From contig JAUCBJ010001950.1 of assembly GCA_032718475.1 (NCBI GenBank), positions 1-51,755 on the forward strand: a stretch of DNA of 51,755 bases. Reading direction: 5' to 3'. Source of the DNA: Nemertoderma westbladi. Lineage: Eukaryota; Xenacoelomorpha; Nemertodermatida; Nemertodermatidae. The translations under genes and the position numbers were made by a program. Positions within the stretch are counted from its first letter, which is position 1. Each line of letters opens with the position of its first letter. Positions 27,875 through 39,560 of the stretch are shown one piece after another. The notes below the pieces were generated by a model that was not told the DNA's origin, ran no database searches, and saw only the letters and a program-made list of their open reading frames with translations.

Positions 27875-29821
27875 AAGCATTGAATACTTGAATAGGAAGG
27901 TAATAATAGACTATACCAAATATAGATAAATGTTAAGTCGGATTATAAAATGTACCGCGAGAGGGGTGGGGGGGGGGGGGGGGGGGGGGGGTTAAAATCA
28001 ACAAAAAAATATCACAGCTGAAAAATACAGTTTTGCTCTGATATAATTTTGTATACAAAATGCATAACATCTAAAAAAACTAACCTACTGTAAACTAAAA
28101 ATAAGGTAAGAAGCCACTTTTCTTCATTTTAATAAATACTCGGGAAAAATAGGAATTAAAGGCAAGTAAATAAAGTGAAGTAAAGTACAATTATCGATAC
28201 ACAGTAAATGTAACAACCCAAGTAATTTGTCTTCAATAAATAAAATATAACCAAATCAAATCTGGAAGTGTTCCTATATTTTTATCGGTATACCATCCGA
28301 TAGACAGAGCTATAAAACAGTCTCCTGTCCTTAAAACTAATGATTTATTGTTTTCCTAAAATACTATAGTTAGCGAAAAAATAAGGGAAAAGATTAGGAA
28401 AATGAAAGAAGAAGAAATACTGAAATGGTATTTTATATTTTGTAAAATGCTGCTGCCCTGATACCGAAATCTTTCCAAGAGAATGTACAACGACTACACA
28501 CTGTTAGCATAAAAAATCAAAATCACGATTATAAATAATTACAACATAGGGTTCGATGCTTGTAAAAATTCACAATTAAATTCACTGTAAAATAAAAAAC
28601 AGGCAAATTTGATAAAATATTAACAGCCGTAAAGTACAATAAAAGGCTATTGAAAATATTCTGTATAAATGCATTTATTTAATATAGAACATGAATATCG
28701 AGTTTGTGAATAATTGGAGTGATTGAAAATGAATTGTGAAATTCACCACTGTGTGGGTGTAACTGTAACAAACGATTATTTGTGCCAATGTGATATAAAA
28801 CAACGAGCTTGTGCAATAAATATTAATTAAACTAATTATATCGTCCAAAGACAGTTAGCTACTTGAACCACGAAAACTGTATTGTAATTCAATAATACAA
28901 CTCTGTAATAACAGGTTTTAAGTTAAGTTAAGTGATCAATGATTAATTGCCAATAACTAGAGTTTCTGAGAATATAATTTTTTTTAATACATTCTAATTT
29001 TGATATTCGAATATTTATACAAATCATCTTATAATATATGATAATTAGTAATTAATATATTATTGTTATGAAAATTATGACAATTTTAGAATGATGAAAT
29101 ACGGTAATTACTTTTTTTTGCATTAAATCGTTAATTTTAGCAGCGGTTTGTTAGAATATTCGAATATTTTGAGCTAACTTACTATTCTCAGATAAATTAA
29201 CAAATAATCAACATGACTTTCTTCTACATTATTGTTGCTAAACCCTAATTTTGCTTTCGTTAAAAATTTATAAAAAAATGTAAAAAAATAACAATGTAAG
29301 TTTGTACAATTAATTTCCAATTGCCGTAGCCTATTTATAAGGAATCAACGCAGTTAATACTTAGTAGTTTAGATACCAACCAAAGCAAGATATGTAAGTA
29401 TTTTATTGTTAAAAAAACTCGAGATTTATCTAAATATAAAAACAGTAAATAACTAGAAATACAAAAAATATTTGCTATAGAGTAACATCTAGAATCTAGA
29501 TAAACCAAAAAACATACAAATACGAAATATACAAAGTATAACGGTGCCGGAATGTAGTTTAGTTAGTGTCAATAACGGTACCGGAATGTAGTTTAGTTAG
29601 TGTCAATAACGTTAATGGAATGTCAGAAGGAGGAATGTTTTAAGGATAAATTATTCCAAAAAATAATAGGATAACTTTTAAAGAAATTTCAAACCGGAAG
29701 TCACTAAGTATTCAGTTATTATAGTTTCATATTAGAATTCACAATTATTATGAAACTTTTATTGTAAAACTTAATAGAGAGAGGAAAACAGTCCGTTCGC
29801 ACTAATAGCAAAAATTGTTTA
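27875..29821. other. AT-rich intergenic DNA with G tract and a short tandem duplication
   Basis: A run of 24 G lies at 27968-27991. A 36-bp direct duplication (GGAATGTAGTTTAGTTAGTG and flank) lies at about 29541-29612. On the minus strand AATAAA at 29763-29758 could serve as a polyadenylation signal for the LIM gene. No gene seen. Confidence 0.5.
29758..29763 (-). terminator. Candidate polyadenylation signal for the LIM gene
   Basis: AATAAA on the minus strand, about 60 bp past the far end of the 41-bp array. If used, the whole array would be 3' untranslated RNA. Confidence 0.35.
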
Positions 29822-31508
29822 CATATAACTCAGTCAGTTCCAGCAATTTATAAGTACTAGTACTTATAAATCAGTGAGTTCCAACCCGCGATCAGTACTA
29901 GTCTAGTACCTATAACTCAGTGAGTTCCACCCCGCGATCAGTACTAGTACTTATAAATCAGTGAGTTCCAACCCGCGATCAGTACTAGTACCTATAACTC
30001 CGTGAGTTCCACCCCGCGATCAGTACTAGTACTTATAAATCAGTGAGTTCCAACCCGCGATCAGTACTAGTACCTATAACTCAGTGAGTCCCAGCCACAG
30101 ATCAGTACTAGTACCTATAACTCCGTGAGTTCCACCCCGCGATCAGTACTAGTACCTATAACTCAGTAAGTTCCAACCCGCGATCAGTACTAGTACCTAT
30201 AAATCAGTGAGTTCCAACCCGCGATCAGTACTAGTACCTATAACTCCGTGAGTTCCACCCCGCGATCAGTACTAGTACTTATAAATCAGTGAGTTCCAAC
30301 CCGCGATCAGTACTAGTACTTATAAATCAGTGAGTTCCAACCCGCGATCAGTACTAGTACCTATAACTCAGTGAGTTCCAACCCGCGATCAGTACTAGTA
30401 CCTATAACTCAGTGAGTCCCAGCCACAGATCAGTACTAGTACCTATAACTCCGTGAGTTCCAACCCGCGATCAGCACTAGTACCTATAACTCCATGAGTT
30501 CCAGCCCGCGATCAGTACTAGTACCTATAACTCCGTGAGTTCCAGCCCGCGATCAGTACTAGTACCTATAACTCCGTGAGTTCCAGCCCGCGATCAGTAC
30601 TAGTACCTATAACTCCGTGAGTTCCAGCCCGCGATCAGTACTAGTACCTATAACTCCGTGAGTTCCAGCCCGCGATCAGTACTAGTACCTATAACTCCGT
30701 GAGTTCCAGCCCGCGATCAGTACTAGTACCTATAACTCCGTGAGTTCCAACCCGCGATCAGTACTAGTACCTATAACTCAGTGAGTTCCAACCAGCGATC
30801 AGTACTAGTACCTATAACTCCGTGAGTTCCAACCCGCGATCAGTACTAGTACCTATAACTCAGTGAGTTCCAACCCGCGATCAGTACTAGTACCTATAAC
30901 TCAGTGAGTCCCAGCCACAGATCAGTACTAGTACCTATAACTCCGTGAGTTCCAACCCGCGATCAGCACTAGTACCTATAACTCCGTGAGTTCCAGCCCG
31001 CGATCAGTACTAGTACCTATAACTCCGTGAGTTCCAGCCCGCGATCAGTACTAGTACCTATAACTCCGTGAGTTCCAGCCCGCGATCAGTACTAGTACCT
31101 ATAACTCCGTGAGTTCCAGCCCGCGATCAGTACTAGTACCTATAACTCCGTGAGTTCCAGCCCGCGATCAGTACTAGTACCTATAACTCCGTGAGTTCCA
31201 GCCCGCGATCAGTACTAGTACCTATAACTCCGTGAGTTCCAACCCGCGATCAGTACTAGTACCTATAACTCAGTGAGTTCCAACCCGCGATCACTACTAG
31301 TGCCTATAACTCAGTGAGTTCCAACCCGCGATCAGTACTAGTACCTATAACTCCGTGAGTTCCAGCCCGCGATCAGTACTAGTACCTATAACTCCGTGAG
31401 TTCCAACCCGCGATCAGTACTAGTACCTATAACTCAGTGAGTTCCAACCCGCGATCACTACTAGTACCTATAACTCAGTGAGTTCCAGCCCGCGATCAGT
31501 ACTAGTAC
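29822..31508. repeat. 41-bp minisatellite, about 41 copies
   Basis: The unit TCAGTACTAGTACCTATAAC + TCCGTGAGTTCCAGCCCGCGA recurs every 41 bp. It contains the 12-bp palindrome AGTACTAGTACT. Variants (ACTTATAAATCAG, AGCCACAGATCAG, TCCGTGAG/TCAGTGAG) recur in blocks; the set around 30400-30760 reappears at 30890-31250, a higher-order duplication. The right end runs into the coding end of the LIM gene. Confidence 0.95.
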
Positions 31509-33165
31509 ACCGGGGACAATGAAGTTTAGACCCCCTTAGACGCACGTTAAACCCGGCGTTAACACCACGCAGTTGCGGCGGCTTCATAGCTATGCCGCAA
31601 ACCCGACAACAGAAACATCCGATATGGTAGGCTAGACCCAACTGGGAGATAACCATAGCGGAACCGGAACCGAGAGAATGCCGGCAGGATGAACAGAGAA
31701 CGTCTCCGTCAACGGTGGCTGGGGGGGACGAGGTGGGGGGAATGGAGGTGGTAGCGGAGGGGGCAACCGAGGGGGGAGCGGAGGGGGGAGCGGAGGGGGC
31801 AACCGAGGGGGGAGCGGATCCCAGCAGGTGCGACGAAGGGGGGCGGTGCGGGACTCGGGGGGGCATCTCCTCGTCTATCCTGTCCCCCCCGCGGTGCCCC
31901 CTTCCCCCCATTAATCTCTCGTCGTCCGGTTGGATGCTGCGGGGCCGCGGCACCTTCGGGCGACTCAGCATCCGCCCACCGCCATCTACCGGTCGTCTCA
32001 GTGAACTGCTTCTGTCCTCGGGGGAATACCTCGGGTCGCCGTTGGGGGGCGCGTCGAGTTTGTTGTTCATTCGGGATTTCAGTGTCGATATGATGTAATC
32101 GGGGAGGGGGCGTGGGGCGGGGGGCTGGAACACAGAGGGGCGTGGCGGGTCCGGTCGACGGGATTTCACACCTTTCGGCGGCAGCGGTGGAGGCTTCTCA
32201 ACGCCATCTAGCGGCGGTTTAACTTCGTCCAGGTTCTCGTAGAGGCCGTCGTCCGGGTAACTATGACTACCGTATCCGTTGGTAACCTGGTTGCTAGGGA
32301 CGCCGTTGCTACGGACCGGTGGGGGGGCGCCTGCGCGACCGGGACGCGGCGCGACTGGAGGCGGGACTCTCCGGTGGGGGACGCCGTTGGCCGCTAGGGG
32401 GCGCTCGTGCGGTCCGTCGAAGAAAACCTCGTCATCGACGACGGAGGGGGCAGGTTTTCGTCGGGGAGCCGAGGAGTAGGGGGGAGGGGGGCCGCCCCGA
32501 CCGTCCCACAACGGGCGACGGGGGATAGCGGGCTGGGTTCGCGTCGCTCCCGCTACGGGGCGACCTTGGGTTCGGGGTTCCACCGCCAGGGGGCGACCTT
32601 GGGTTCGGGGTTCCACCGCCAGGGGGCGACCTTGGGTTCGGGGTTCCACCGCCAGGGGGCGACCTTGGGTTCGGGGTTCCACCGCCAGGGGGCGAACTTC
32701 CGTTCGGGGTTCCACCGCTAGGGGGCGCCCAACATCCGGCGGCGACGCCGGACGAACCAACTCCTTCCGGAGTATCTCCGGTTTGAGAGCGCCCCTTGGC
32801 GACTCATCCATGAACCGAATACCGTGGGTTTCCTCGATCGAGGGCCTTGGGAGTGACGCTCCCCTCATCCGCTCCCCAGCCCACTCCCTCTCCACTCCCA
32901 TCAGCTGCTCCTGCTGCCGTTTAACCTGCTCTTCAACCTCTATATCTATATCACGGTCGGTTTTGGGGTGAACGTAACGGGAGACGGTGGGTTGGGTACG
33001 GTAACTCAAACCCGTTGGTTGGTAGTTCGGATCCACCGAAGGGTTAACCCGCACTTCCTTTGTTCTCGAGGAATCACTGTTTGAACTATTTCTTCGGCTC
33101 CCATTTCGATTCTCCACCGCCACTGTTCCGTGAGTTTTCGCTAAATCATCAAATTTTTGTTTCAC
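31468..33165 (-). CDS. LMO7/LIMCH1-like protein, terminal exon with LIM domain
   Basis: The last coding exon starts after TTTCTAG|GTG at 33165, in phase 0 with the exon ending at 36076. The first part is proline-rich and disordered, with an 11-residue repeat RPLAVEPRTQG (about five units, 32577-32720) and many PPxP motifs that could bind SH3 domains. The C-terminal end is a complete LIM zinc domain: C-x2-C (CSSC), H-x2-C (HIGC), then C-x2-C (CRVC) and a final C-x2-C (CPRC). The phrase SAMVISQLGLAYHIGCF closely follows LMO7/LIMCH1 LIM domains. These proteins link actin and cell junctions in animals. After the last zinc ligand, the remaining 12 codons (TSTDRGLELTEL) and the stop at 31468-31470 are inside the first unit of the 41-bp minisatellite. 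Confidence 0.8.
   Translation of the reverse strand: MKQKFDDLAKTHGTVAVENRNGSRRNSSNSDSSRTKEVRVNPSVDPNYQPTGLSYRTQPTVSRYVHPKTDRDIDIEVEEQVKRQQEQLMGVEREWAGERMRGASLPRPSIEETHGIRFMDESPRGALKPEILRKELVRPASPPDVGRPLAVEPRTEVRPLAVEPRTQGRPLAVEPRTQGRPLAVEPRTQGRPLAVEPRTQGRPVAGATRTQPAIPRRPLWDGRGGPPPPYSSAPRRKPAPSVVDDEVFFDGPHERPLAANGVPHRRVPPPVAPRPGRAGAPPPVRSNGVPSNQVTNGYGSHSYPDDGLYENLDEVKPPLDGVEKPPPLPPKGVKSRRPDPPRPSVFQPPAPRPLPDYIISTLKSRMNNKLDAPPNGDPRYSPEDRSSSLRRPVDGGGRMLSRPKVPRPRSIQPDDERLMGGRGHRGGDRIDEEMPPRVPHRPPSSHLLGSAPPSVAPSAPPSAPPSVAPSATTSIPPTSSPPATVDGDVLCSSCRHSLGSGSAMVISQLGLAYHIGCFCCRVCGIAMKPPQLRGVNAGFNVRLRGSKLHCPRCTSTDRGLELTEL
32577..32721 (-). repeat. 33-bp coding repeat in the LIM gene
   Basis: Four to five copies of a 33-bp unit (GGGTTCCACCGCCAGGGGGC in plus orientation, plus 13 bp) encode RPLAVEPRTQG. 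The copies are nearly identical, so the array is young or homogenised. Confidence 0.9.
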
Positions 33166-35317
33166 CTAGAAATTAAAAACAAAGTACCCGGTATAAATTG
33201 TAAATAAGAACTAGGGCCTATAGCATAAAATAAAATACGAGGCGCGTCGCGTTATATTAAAAATAATATAATACTAATAGTACTTTTGTTCGGACTTCAG
33301 AAGTGAAAAAAATGACAACTCTGCAGTTGAACCAACGATGTACCGTTTTGGTCTATTGGCTAATGTCAGTATCGCGCTAAATGGAGTAGCACCTGGTCAC
33401 TTTTTATATTAAAACCTAAACTGTATGTATATGTATGAATATAACACTGTAATATGAGCGATATTGCGATTTCTCCGCTAAACCTTGCTACAGTTACCTA
33501 TAGAAGTCTGCCTTAAATTAGTATTTCTAATTAAGCAATGCTCGTAGGTTACTACTACCAAATTTCAGATGAATCTGTTGGTTGATTCTATAATTAAAGC
33601 TACTTTTACGTTTCTGTCAATTCGCCCACTAGCGGCAGACAGAGGAATTATAGTAGTCTGTCTGTTTGTAAAATTTCTAAACTTTTGATAAACTACATGT
33701 GTACCTATTTTGGTTACATTTCATCCATGATTGACTGACTTTTTATTGTTGACTTTGTTATTGGGAAAAATTGTACGGTACATTTTTTTTTATACAATTT
33801 TAGAAATTTTAAGCTGCAGGGCATATCAATTCAGATATAGCAAATCCCGATATTTTTTCATCGGGATCGGGACGGGATCGGCAACACTAGTATGTAAAAT
33901 GTATAGCGTCGCTTACGTAAAGTACTTAGAAGCGTTAAATTAATTATTTAATATTATTTTCCATTTTTTTCTACCATTACACTAAATCGCCGTAGCAGAC
34001 ACAGTCGTCGCTCTATCTAGTATGGTGGTATTCTCGAAAAGAGCCAGCCAATTAAATTAGAGATGTGGCTGTTTAAATATGAGATCTAAATCCAATTGGT
34101 TTCCAAATTTTTGAAAAAGGCCCTAAATCCAAATGTATACCTAATAACCTATTCAAATATGTCCCTTAAGCTTAACTCCAATTGGTTTTCATATTTTTGC
34201 ACAAGGCAATAAATCCATTGTAGTACCGGTATAATATAATAATATACTTAAATGTTAAAATGCTTTTCTGCTAGTAGAGCAAGACTAGGCCTACTGACCG
34301 AGGTAGAATAAAACGTCTGTCTTTATCTGATCTGCTCTGATCTGACAGCATCTGATCCTATAACCAATCAGGAGAAAGAGATATAATATTTACCTAACTG
34401 TCTGTTAGGTAAATAGCCAGTACAGTTTAGCTGAATAGGGGATGATCACGTTTCACGTTGCCCTGTCAGCCTGTTAAGTATCAGTATCATCATATGAAGT
34501 AGCAGTACAGGCATACCGGTATGCATCTAATGCACAAAGGTATGTTATATATTAAAAATGCGATATACAGTAGGATGGCGGGTATGAAAGTTGTGTGATT
34601 GTCCCAGCAAAGATGGGATGGTGGATAGTTTCAGATGTAAACAACTTTCGTCTGTTCGTAGATTTAGTTGGTGTTGAAACATTAAACTTTTATTAAAAAC
34701 AATACAGCATTTGCTGCAATATTTTTTTCGTAAATCTTTCTTGTTAATAGTTATCATTATTAATAGTTAAAGTTAATTATATTAATTATAATTAATATTA
34801 TTAATTAAGTACGGTAATGATACTTTATGAATATATTACATTTAAAATATTTATTGTTTGTTTGTTACGCTAAACAGCTAAAGGGAAGGCAGGAAGGGGT
34901 ATATATATCTCTAGGCCTACTGTGTAGTGTGTATATGATGACGAAATGCCCCAGTGGAGTTTACTGATACAGTGGAGTTTATACCCAGACGATGAAAGAA
35001 TATGGGAAGGTGGATGGGAATGTGGGAATTAATAAACGCTGTTGTTACCTTCCAATTGAAGGAAAAGAGCAGGTTACAGCGGCTGTAATTTCTAACCAAA
35101 ACAATAAACGATTTTGTTACCTACCGGTACCAATTGAGGGAAAGGAAAATATGTTACCGCGGCGGCTTGTTTACACCCACCTTCTTACTAACCGTCCGAC
35201 TGACTGATCAATAGATCATCCCCCTCAAAAAATAAAGGACATTGCGCACGCGCATAAAACACTTAATAAAGATAAATTTAATAAAAAATATCGACCAATA
35301 AAAAATCGACCGAAAAA

Positions 35318-35620
35318 TGAAATCCTGGTATTCTTCACATGGGCGAAGAATACCAGACTTTCTGCCGTTTTATTTCACTTTGCAGTTACCCCCATGTGAA
35401 GAATACCAGGTTTTCCCCAAAAACACAGGTTAGAGAAGGGCTGAATATAACCAAAACAATAAACGAATTAGTATATGTACAGGTTATAAGACATAAATAA
35501 GCTCTATAATACACAGAAAAAGAATTAAAATCTTCAAATATAAAATTCCAATAAAAGTCGACCGAAAAGTGAAATCATGGTATTCTTCACAGGGGCGGTA
35601 TTCTTCACATGGACCGGCAC
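35318..35620. repeat. Inverted repeats with TGGTATTCTTCACATGGG
   Basis: TGGTATTCTTCACATGGG near 35328 is followed by its inverse, CCCATGTGAAGAATACCAGG, near 35391, and by further direct copies near 35578 and 35595. The phrase AAAATCGACCGAAAA is also repeated. A small foldback element or recombined remnant. Confidence 0.5.
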
Positions 35621-35900
35621 CAAAATTTGGCACCAGCCGCTAAAAACAAATTTAAAATTTCTAGCTTATTATATTTGAATTCCTTTTAGTTCGTTTCAGT
35701 TAGTCTTTTAGTTAGTATCGTTAGTTTCAGAGCGGAGGTATTATATTGACCCCCCCCCCCCCCGGGTTTAAGGGGAATACCAGGGAAACTTCACATGCTG
35801 ACATAGGCAGAAAGTCCAGTACTCATTTAGCTAACATTTAAGGATGCAAGGTAGAGATGCCTCGCTAAACCATTCAAAACAATCGTGCCGAAACGAAAAC

Positions 35901-35980
35901 TACCTTGGCCCCCATGCCGGGGTTGAACCCACAACCTCCGAGAGATGTGAATTCAATATAACCACTACACCAAGGCTGCA
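35901..35980 (-). repeat. tRNA-derived SINE fragment
   Basis: On the minus strand, A box TGGTGTAGTGG (plus 35962-35972) and B box GGTTCAACCCC (plus 35919-35929) stand at tRNA spacing. The sequence continues without a tRNA 3' end, as expected of a SINE head. Confidence 0.55.
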
Positions 35981-36075
35981 AGGTGCGCTCTGAACCAAGG
36001 TGGAACAAGTGTCAGATACCGTCAGATCAGATCAGATCAGATAAGGACAGACGTTTTAGCCATCCTACTACTGAC

Positions 36076-36960
36076 CTGGTAGAACCGATCCTCGTGTGAG
36101 TTGGAGAAGTAACGGTTACCGGAATCCTGTTTGGGTAACCAAGCGACTGCGTGAGGCGAATAGCGCTCGTACTTCTTATTGTGGAACTCGCTGCCTACGT
36201 CATCAGGTTGCACGGTATCCACGGCAACGCGATCCCTATCCGCTGTGACCACTGGTGTCGCCGTTCTAGTCGAGGATCGCATCACCCCGAAGGTTAACGA
36301 GTTTTGCTGCGAACAGATCCCGGCGACCACATCGACGACAGCCCCGTGCGAGAGGTTGGAAACCTGTTTCTTATTAGCCCAGATCAACTGATCTCCGGGG
36401 TTTAGAGGTACGACAACGCTCCCTTGAGCTTCCTGTACCTCCAGCGGGATCCCCTGATCGGAACCACCCCGGATGGCCACGTACAGAACACGACTGCCAA
36501 TACTAACCGGCTGACTAAAGGAACCGTTACAATCAACAATGAAGGTGGAATCGTGTTTAACACGGATCGTCTTTATATCAGCTTTCCCTTCAGTAAAGTA
36601 ATCCTGAGGAGCGGAAATCGATGTGATGATCTTAAAGACGGTTACTTTAACGGATTTATTAGCTGTTACATCGAATTCAAACTTATCTTGGAGAACTTTA
36701 TGCTCCATGTCGTCCTCAATGTCATCATTAACACCGTATTTCTCAATAAGATCGTGAAGTCTTTTTTCCTTTGTATCGACCATTTCCTTAAAGGTCCTAA
36801 TCTTTCCCCCAGTGTTAGTTTTCTCTGGTGGGTCCGCTTCTCTCTGGCTTACAATCTCCTGCAGTTTCTCCGATTTACTTAACCTCCGAGTTCTCCACTC
36901 CCGGAATTCTTCTTGCCATTTATCTTCCTCCTCCTTCGATATATTATCATTTTCTTCCAT
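36076..36960 (-). CDS. LMO7/LIMCH1-like protein, upstream exon with PDZ-like region
   Basis: The frame reads MEENDNISKEEEDKWQEEFR from 36960 and runs in phase 0 to a splice donor CAG|GTCAGT at 36076/36075, joining the LIM exon. The early part (EEDKWQEEFREWRTRRLSKS) resembles the charged helical LMO7/LIMCH1 segment. A later part (about residues 175-245) looks like a PDZ fold: VLYVAIRGGSDQGIP, then LNPGDQLIWANKKQVSNLSH and a closing LTFGVMR strand. LMO7 proteins do have PDZ and LIM domains. The frame is open upstream to 37059, and TTATCAG|ACT just before the ATG could be an acceptor, so this may be an internal exon, with the gene continuing to the right. Confidence 0.65.
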
Positions 36961-38406
36961 AATCACAGAATCAGTCTGATAATTGGATAATGCACAGCAA
37001 TTAGAGAATAACGTAATAATTTCATCCAGTCTTGTCCAGATGTCACGGGACACACACACAGCTATCTGAGTAGGCCTATCTCTGGCTGTCTTGCAGTCTG
37101 GCTATAAAGGAAGGCTTTCCTGTTCTCCTGTACCGGTAGGTAGGCCTACTCCTTACCTTACTGCCTTACCAGATTGCTGTCCTGCAGGCTATCAGGCTAT
37201 AGACTGTGTGTATACTGGCTGACCGGTGTACTGGCTGACTGCGACTGGCCTAGGCCTACACTACACCAGTCAGCCGTACACCATTCAGCCAGTACTGCAG
37301 TACAGCATTACACAGCAGCAGCACTACAGCACTATATGCAGATATGCTATACTGCTAGGCCTATAACTGTTTAACAGTATAGGCAGATAGCAGTCTAATT
37401 CCTAGTGCATCTTGCATTGCTACCTTGCTGGTCGTAAAATAGTGGAGGCCTATCTGCCTATTTGGGTGCTATTTATAGATCCATACCCCTTTTCTGTCCC
37501 CCAGTTTTTGTAGTTTCAGACTTTTAATAAAACCCAAAATAAGTCTGTCAATCATTGTTAAAATTAAACCAAACAAGGTGCAAAGGCCCCACGGACGTGT
37601 TACTGTTACAGAGTAGGCTATGTACCTTTGGGTGTACCGATAGCTAACATTATACACAGTGTAATAGCAGTACAACGAGACACTAGTAGGCTACTAGACT
37701 GTAAGGATTGCAGTGATATGCATGCCAAACATCCCTAGCACACAAATGCCAAACATCCCGACCGGGGGGAACTTTGATAAATTATAATACGCATAATAAA
37801 TAGGCCTATATTATTCTGTACACTTTATCGTAATACCACATAGTTGACGATCATTTTCATATATCCATAAGATTTATACTTATGAAAGGGGGGTTGCCTG
37901 AAACACAAAAAATAAAAAATTATTGTTTTGGTTGGAGAAATACAAAATGTTACCCAGGGATAGTATTATGAATTGAGTAAAAAAGTAGACCCAATCTACA
38001 TTCTGAAATGCCATTTGGAAGTGCCTCTAAATTCATGTATGCCAAACCTCCCGACGTGCCTCCCTCGACATCAAACTTCCCTAGTCAGCCCTGATTTATT
38101 GATTATTTGTATTAAATTACTTGAAACTTAATTTAATTGTTGTTATTTAATAATATTTGTTTTTAATATTTGTGAAATAGTAGAGGGGTGCGTTTATATA
38201 CTTTGGTGTTTGACTGTCGGTTGAGTTTTAAGTCAGCACTAACATCGTTACCTAAATCTGTAAATAAAAAAACTGGAACTCGGAACTGATATCACAAAAA
38301 TTATGTCGTTTAGGGTTGCCAAGGCCTATGTAAACGACACCGAGTATAGTACTTAAAGTATCATTTCAAGATCCGAGACAACATTACGAAAAGCGCAACC
38401 AGCCAG
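36961..38406. other. Region upstream of the visible LIM exon, no further exon found
   Basis: Contains dense GGCTGAC/CAGTACTGCAGTA-type short repeats (37080-37400) and TACCGGTAGGTAGGCC at 37132. No coding exon or promoter could be supported. Confidence 0.45.
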
Positions 38407-38667
38407 TTATTTCCAGAGGACACTTTCGCTGATCGAGGCTATCGAGCGGATCGCGAACTGCCCCAACCCGAACTCATCTATGGATTCCTGGTCGGTCTCA
38501 ACACCTCCAATGTTGTACAGAGTCTGATTGGAGATGTGTGCATTGTACTTGACCCAATGAACCCGGCGCAGCATTCTTGTGAAAGTACCATCCAGAGATT
38601 TGGTATCCTCTGCAGTTGGAGCCCAGCATGGACTCCCATATAAGAGTACTGGCACTACTGCTGCCAT
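38407..38667 (-). pseudogene. LINE (non-LTR retrotransposon) reverse-transcriptase C-terminal remnant
   Basis: The 86-residue frame has VLLYGSPCWAPT, KSLDGTFTRMLRRVHWVKY and HISNQTLY, the usual order of phrases after the RT domain of non-LTR retrotransposons (LLYGxexW..L..f..r.LR..l.i.W...isN..ly). Nothing of the palm domain remains, so it is a dead fragment. Confidence 0.65.
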
Positions 38668-38779
38668 AAATAATCGAACCTTAACCCTATTACGGGGGGC
38701 GAATCGGCCCCTTCCTAGTTTTTAGTTGCTGTAACTATGCAACCATATTAGGTACCGGCCCAATTTTATTGAGAATTAG

Positions 38780-39560
38780 CCAAATTTAATGCCGCATCTT
38801 TTGCAAAAAACGACGTTGCAATTGGATTTCTACTTTTCGATGTGGGTGCCACCTCAAAATTTGGTCTCCAGCACCAAATTTTTTGAAATTTTCGAATTTT
38901 ACAAAGTCATTCGTGATTTAGTAATTATTTATGTTTGGGCTATTTTTATTGGTTTGGATCACTCTAATGCTCTATACAAGTATGTAAGTGTAGTGGTAGG
39001 GTCATTTTTGGAGCACCAAAATTAGGGCGTGGCACTTTAAAATTTCAAAATTAGTTTATTCGGAAAATTTACTAAAGTTTCGATTTAAGTTTTTATTGGT
39101 TTTCTGGAGCGCTGAATCGATTGAAAGTAATATAGAAGCCTGAAGACTTAGTGGTTCGCCATTTTTGGTGCACCAAAATTTTTCATTTCATTTTTCAAAA
39201 TTTGAAGTGCCACGACCTAATTTTGGTACATCAAAAATGGCTAACCTCTAAGTCTTCAGGCTTCTATATTACTTTCAATCGATTCAGCGGTCTAGAAAAC
39301 CTATATAAATGCGTTAAAATTTCAATTTTGGTTTATTTTCCGAATCTTGTATTTTTCAAAATTTGAAGTGCCATGCCCTAATTTTGGTGCACCAAAAATG
39401 GCGAACCACTAAGTCTTCAGGCTTCAATATTACTTTCAATCGATTCAGCGGCCCAGAAAACCTATAAAGATGCGTTGAAATAAAAAATTAGGGGCATTTT
39501 CTGAATATCTAATATTTCAAAATTTGAAGTGCCACGCCCACTTCTTAGGTGCACGAAAAA
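38780..39560. repeat. Inverted and direct repeats around TTCAATCGATTCAGCG
   Basis: The block from CGCTGAATCGATTGAAAGTA to GGTGCACCAAAATT (39110-39182) recurs inverted at about 39218-39291 and again in the same inverted sense at about 39376-39451. The phrase CAAAATTTGAAGTGCCA occurs at least three times. No coding capacity; probably a non-autonomous foldback element. Confidence 0.65.

Larger units (their letters stand above)
33166..36075 (-). other. Intron of the LIM gene
   Basis: Bounded by a CAG|GTCAGT donor (exon end at 36076) and a TTTCTAG acceptor (next exon at 33165). It holds no coding frame. Contents: a tRNA-like SINE piece (35901-35980), a run of 14 C (35750-35763), inverted copies of TGGTATTCTTCACATGGG at about 35320-35600, and TACCGGTA words. 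Confidence 0.7.

Noticed and set aside
31715-32971. Plus-strand GC-rich frames
   Set aside because: Shadows of the LIM exon; the minus strand has the LIM domain and matching splice sites.
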